A DNA stretch of 5,889 nt from Nitrospirota bacterium. Lineage in GTDB: Bacteria > Nitrospirota > Nitrospiria > Nitrospirales > Nitrospiraceae. Below the pieces are notes generated by a model that saw nothing but the letters and a program-made list of their open reading frames with translations, was not told the DNA's origin and did no database searches. Made by a program: the position numbers and the translations under genes. The stretch covers positions 1-5,889 of the forward strand of contig JACPZN010000310.1 in assembly GCA_016195505.1 (NCBI GenBank). Direction: 5' to 3'. Of this stretch, positions 5,286-5,889 are shown piece after piece. Each line of letters begins with the position of its first letter. Within the stretch, counting starts at the first letter, position 1.

Positions 5286-5889
5286 TTTTTCTCCGCCGAC
5301 AAATGCCGCTGCTGATCACCCTGGTCACAGGACTGGTATTCGCGGCGCAGTACTACGTGCCGCATCCGGCATCGGAACAGCTGTTGACGTCGGTGACGAA
5401 GTGGCTCCAGATCATCGGGGGATTCGCGCTGATCTTAGGCGTGAGCAGCTTGTTCCATGTGCATGCCGTCAAGATCCGGCGTAAGGAAGCCGGATGGGGC
5501 TATAGTTTCGTGCTCTATGCCGGCATGCTGGGCACGATAGCGATCGGCCTCTGGGCCAACGGCAAAGAAGCGGTCGACGGCAGCATGACGGCGTTTGGCT
5601 GGATCTACAACTACATGATGGTGCCGCTGCAGGGCACCATGTTTGCCATTCTTGCGTTCTTTATCGCCTCGGCTGCCTATCGCTCGTTCCGCGCGAGAAG
5701 CAGGGAAGCTGCAGTGCTTCTGGTAGCGGCGATCATCGTCATGATGGGGCGCGTGCCGTTGGGCGAGTACATCCTACCCCTGAGCGGCGATGTCTCTCAA
5801 TGGATCTTGAACGTGCTAAATGCCTCGGTGCGACGGGCCATTTTGATCGGCGTGAGTCTCGGGACTGTGGCCCTTTCCTTTAAGATTAT
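5282..5889 (+). CDS. Polytopic membrane protein, 3'-truncated by window edge
   Basis: The frame stays open for 202 complete codons to the window end, so the C-terminus is missing. I recognise no named family. Hydrophobic segments fall at about residues 9-25, 41-60, 73-93, 108-131, 142-158 and 184-200, giving five or six membrane helices. Short charged loops lie between them: KIRRKEAGWG (64-73) and RSFRARSREA (134-143) are probably cytoplasmic. A G-Y-I-L-P turn (161-165) lies between helices five and six (GEYILPLSGD). The ATG at 5282 overlaps the TGA of the FN3/DUF6754 gene (ATGA) and has AAGGA at 5271-5275 with a 6-nt spacer, so the start is well supported and translation is coupled. Tight linkage suggests it is a membrane partner of the preceding protein. 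More genes of the operon may follow outside the window. Confidence 0.85.
   Translation, partial: MIFLRRQMPLLITLVTGLVFAAQYYVPHPASEQLLTSVTKWLQIIGGFALILGVSSLFHVHAVKIRRKEAGWGYSFVLYAGMLGTIAIGLWANGKEAVDGSMTAFGWIYNYMMVPLQGTMFAILAFFIASAAYRSFRARSREAAVLLVAAIIVMMGRVPLGEYILPLSGDVSQWILNVLNASVRRAILIGVSLGTVALSFKI

Overview
The window is a gene-dense, moderately GC-rich bacterial segment with every supported gene on the + strand. The most likely host is a member of the Nitrospirota (Nitrospira-like). This rests on base composition, on the style of the conserved proteins, and on a heptamer array of the TGACGCG/TGACAAG type between two genes, which I recall as common in Nitrospira intergenic regions. It is an inference: there is no rRNA or other marker to confirm it.

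Layout. 1-498 is the 3' part of plsY (acyl-phosphate:glycerol-3-phosphate acyltransferase, membrane phospholipid synthesis). 499-587 carries a near-consensus sigma70-type promoter (TTGACT, 17 bp, TATAAT). From 588 to the window end five conserved genes are packed head to tail: a 126-aa helical protein with no function I can name; a 614-aa MutL/GlmL-family ASKHA ATPase; a 376-aa protein with barrel-sandwich (biotinyl/lipoyl-like) segments and a C-terminal KOW-like segment; a 416-aa membrane protein with a signal sequence, an FN3-like exported domain and a DUF6754-like cytoplasmic domain; and a polytopic membrane protein cut by the window end. Three of the four junctions are stop/start overlaps or 4-nt gaps, so a single operon is likely.

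The exception is the 90-nt gap 2810-2899 between mutL and the barrel-sandwich/KOW gene. It holds two arrays of four heptamers in opposite orientation, which form a 34-bp imperfect hairpin starting inside the mutL 3' end. In the loop a strong Shine-Dalgarno sequence leads into an 18-codon ORF that stops just before the next gene's start, and that next gene has no ribosome-binding site of its own.

Function. No corrinoid-dependent mutase subunit is visible, so the usual 'glutamate mutase accessory protein' label for MutL is probably misleading here. My inference is that the five genes encode an uncharacterised membrane-anchored assembly: two integral membrane components, a cytosolic ATPase and a soluble barrel-sandwich subunit. 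What it does cannot be read from the sequence.
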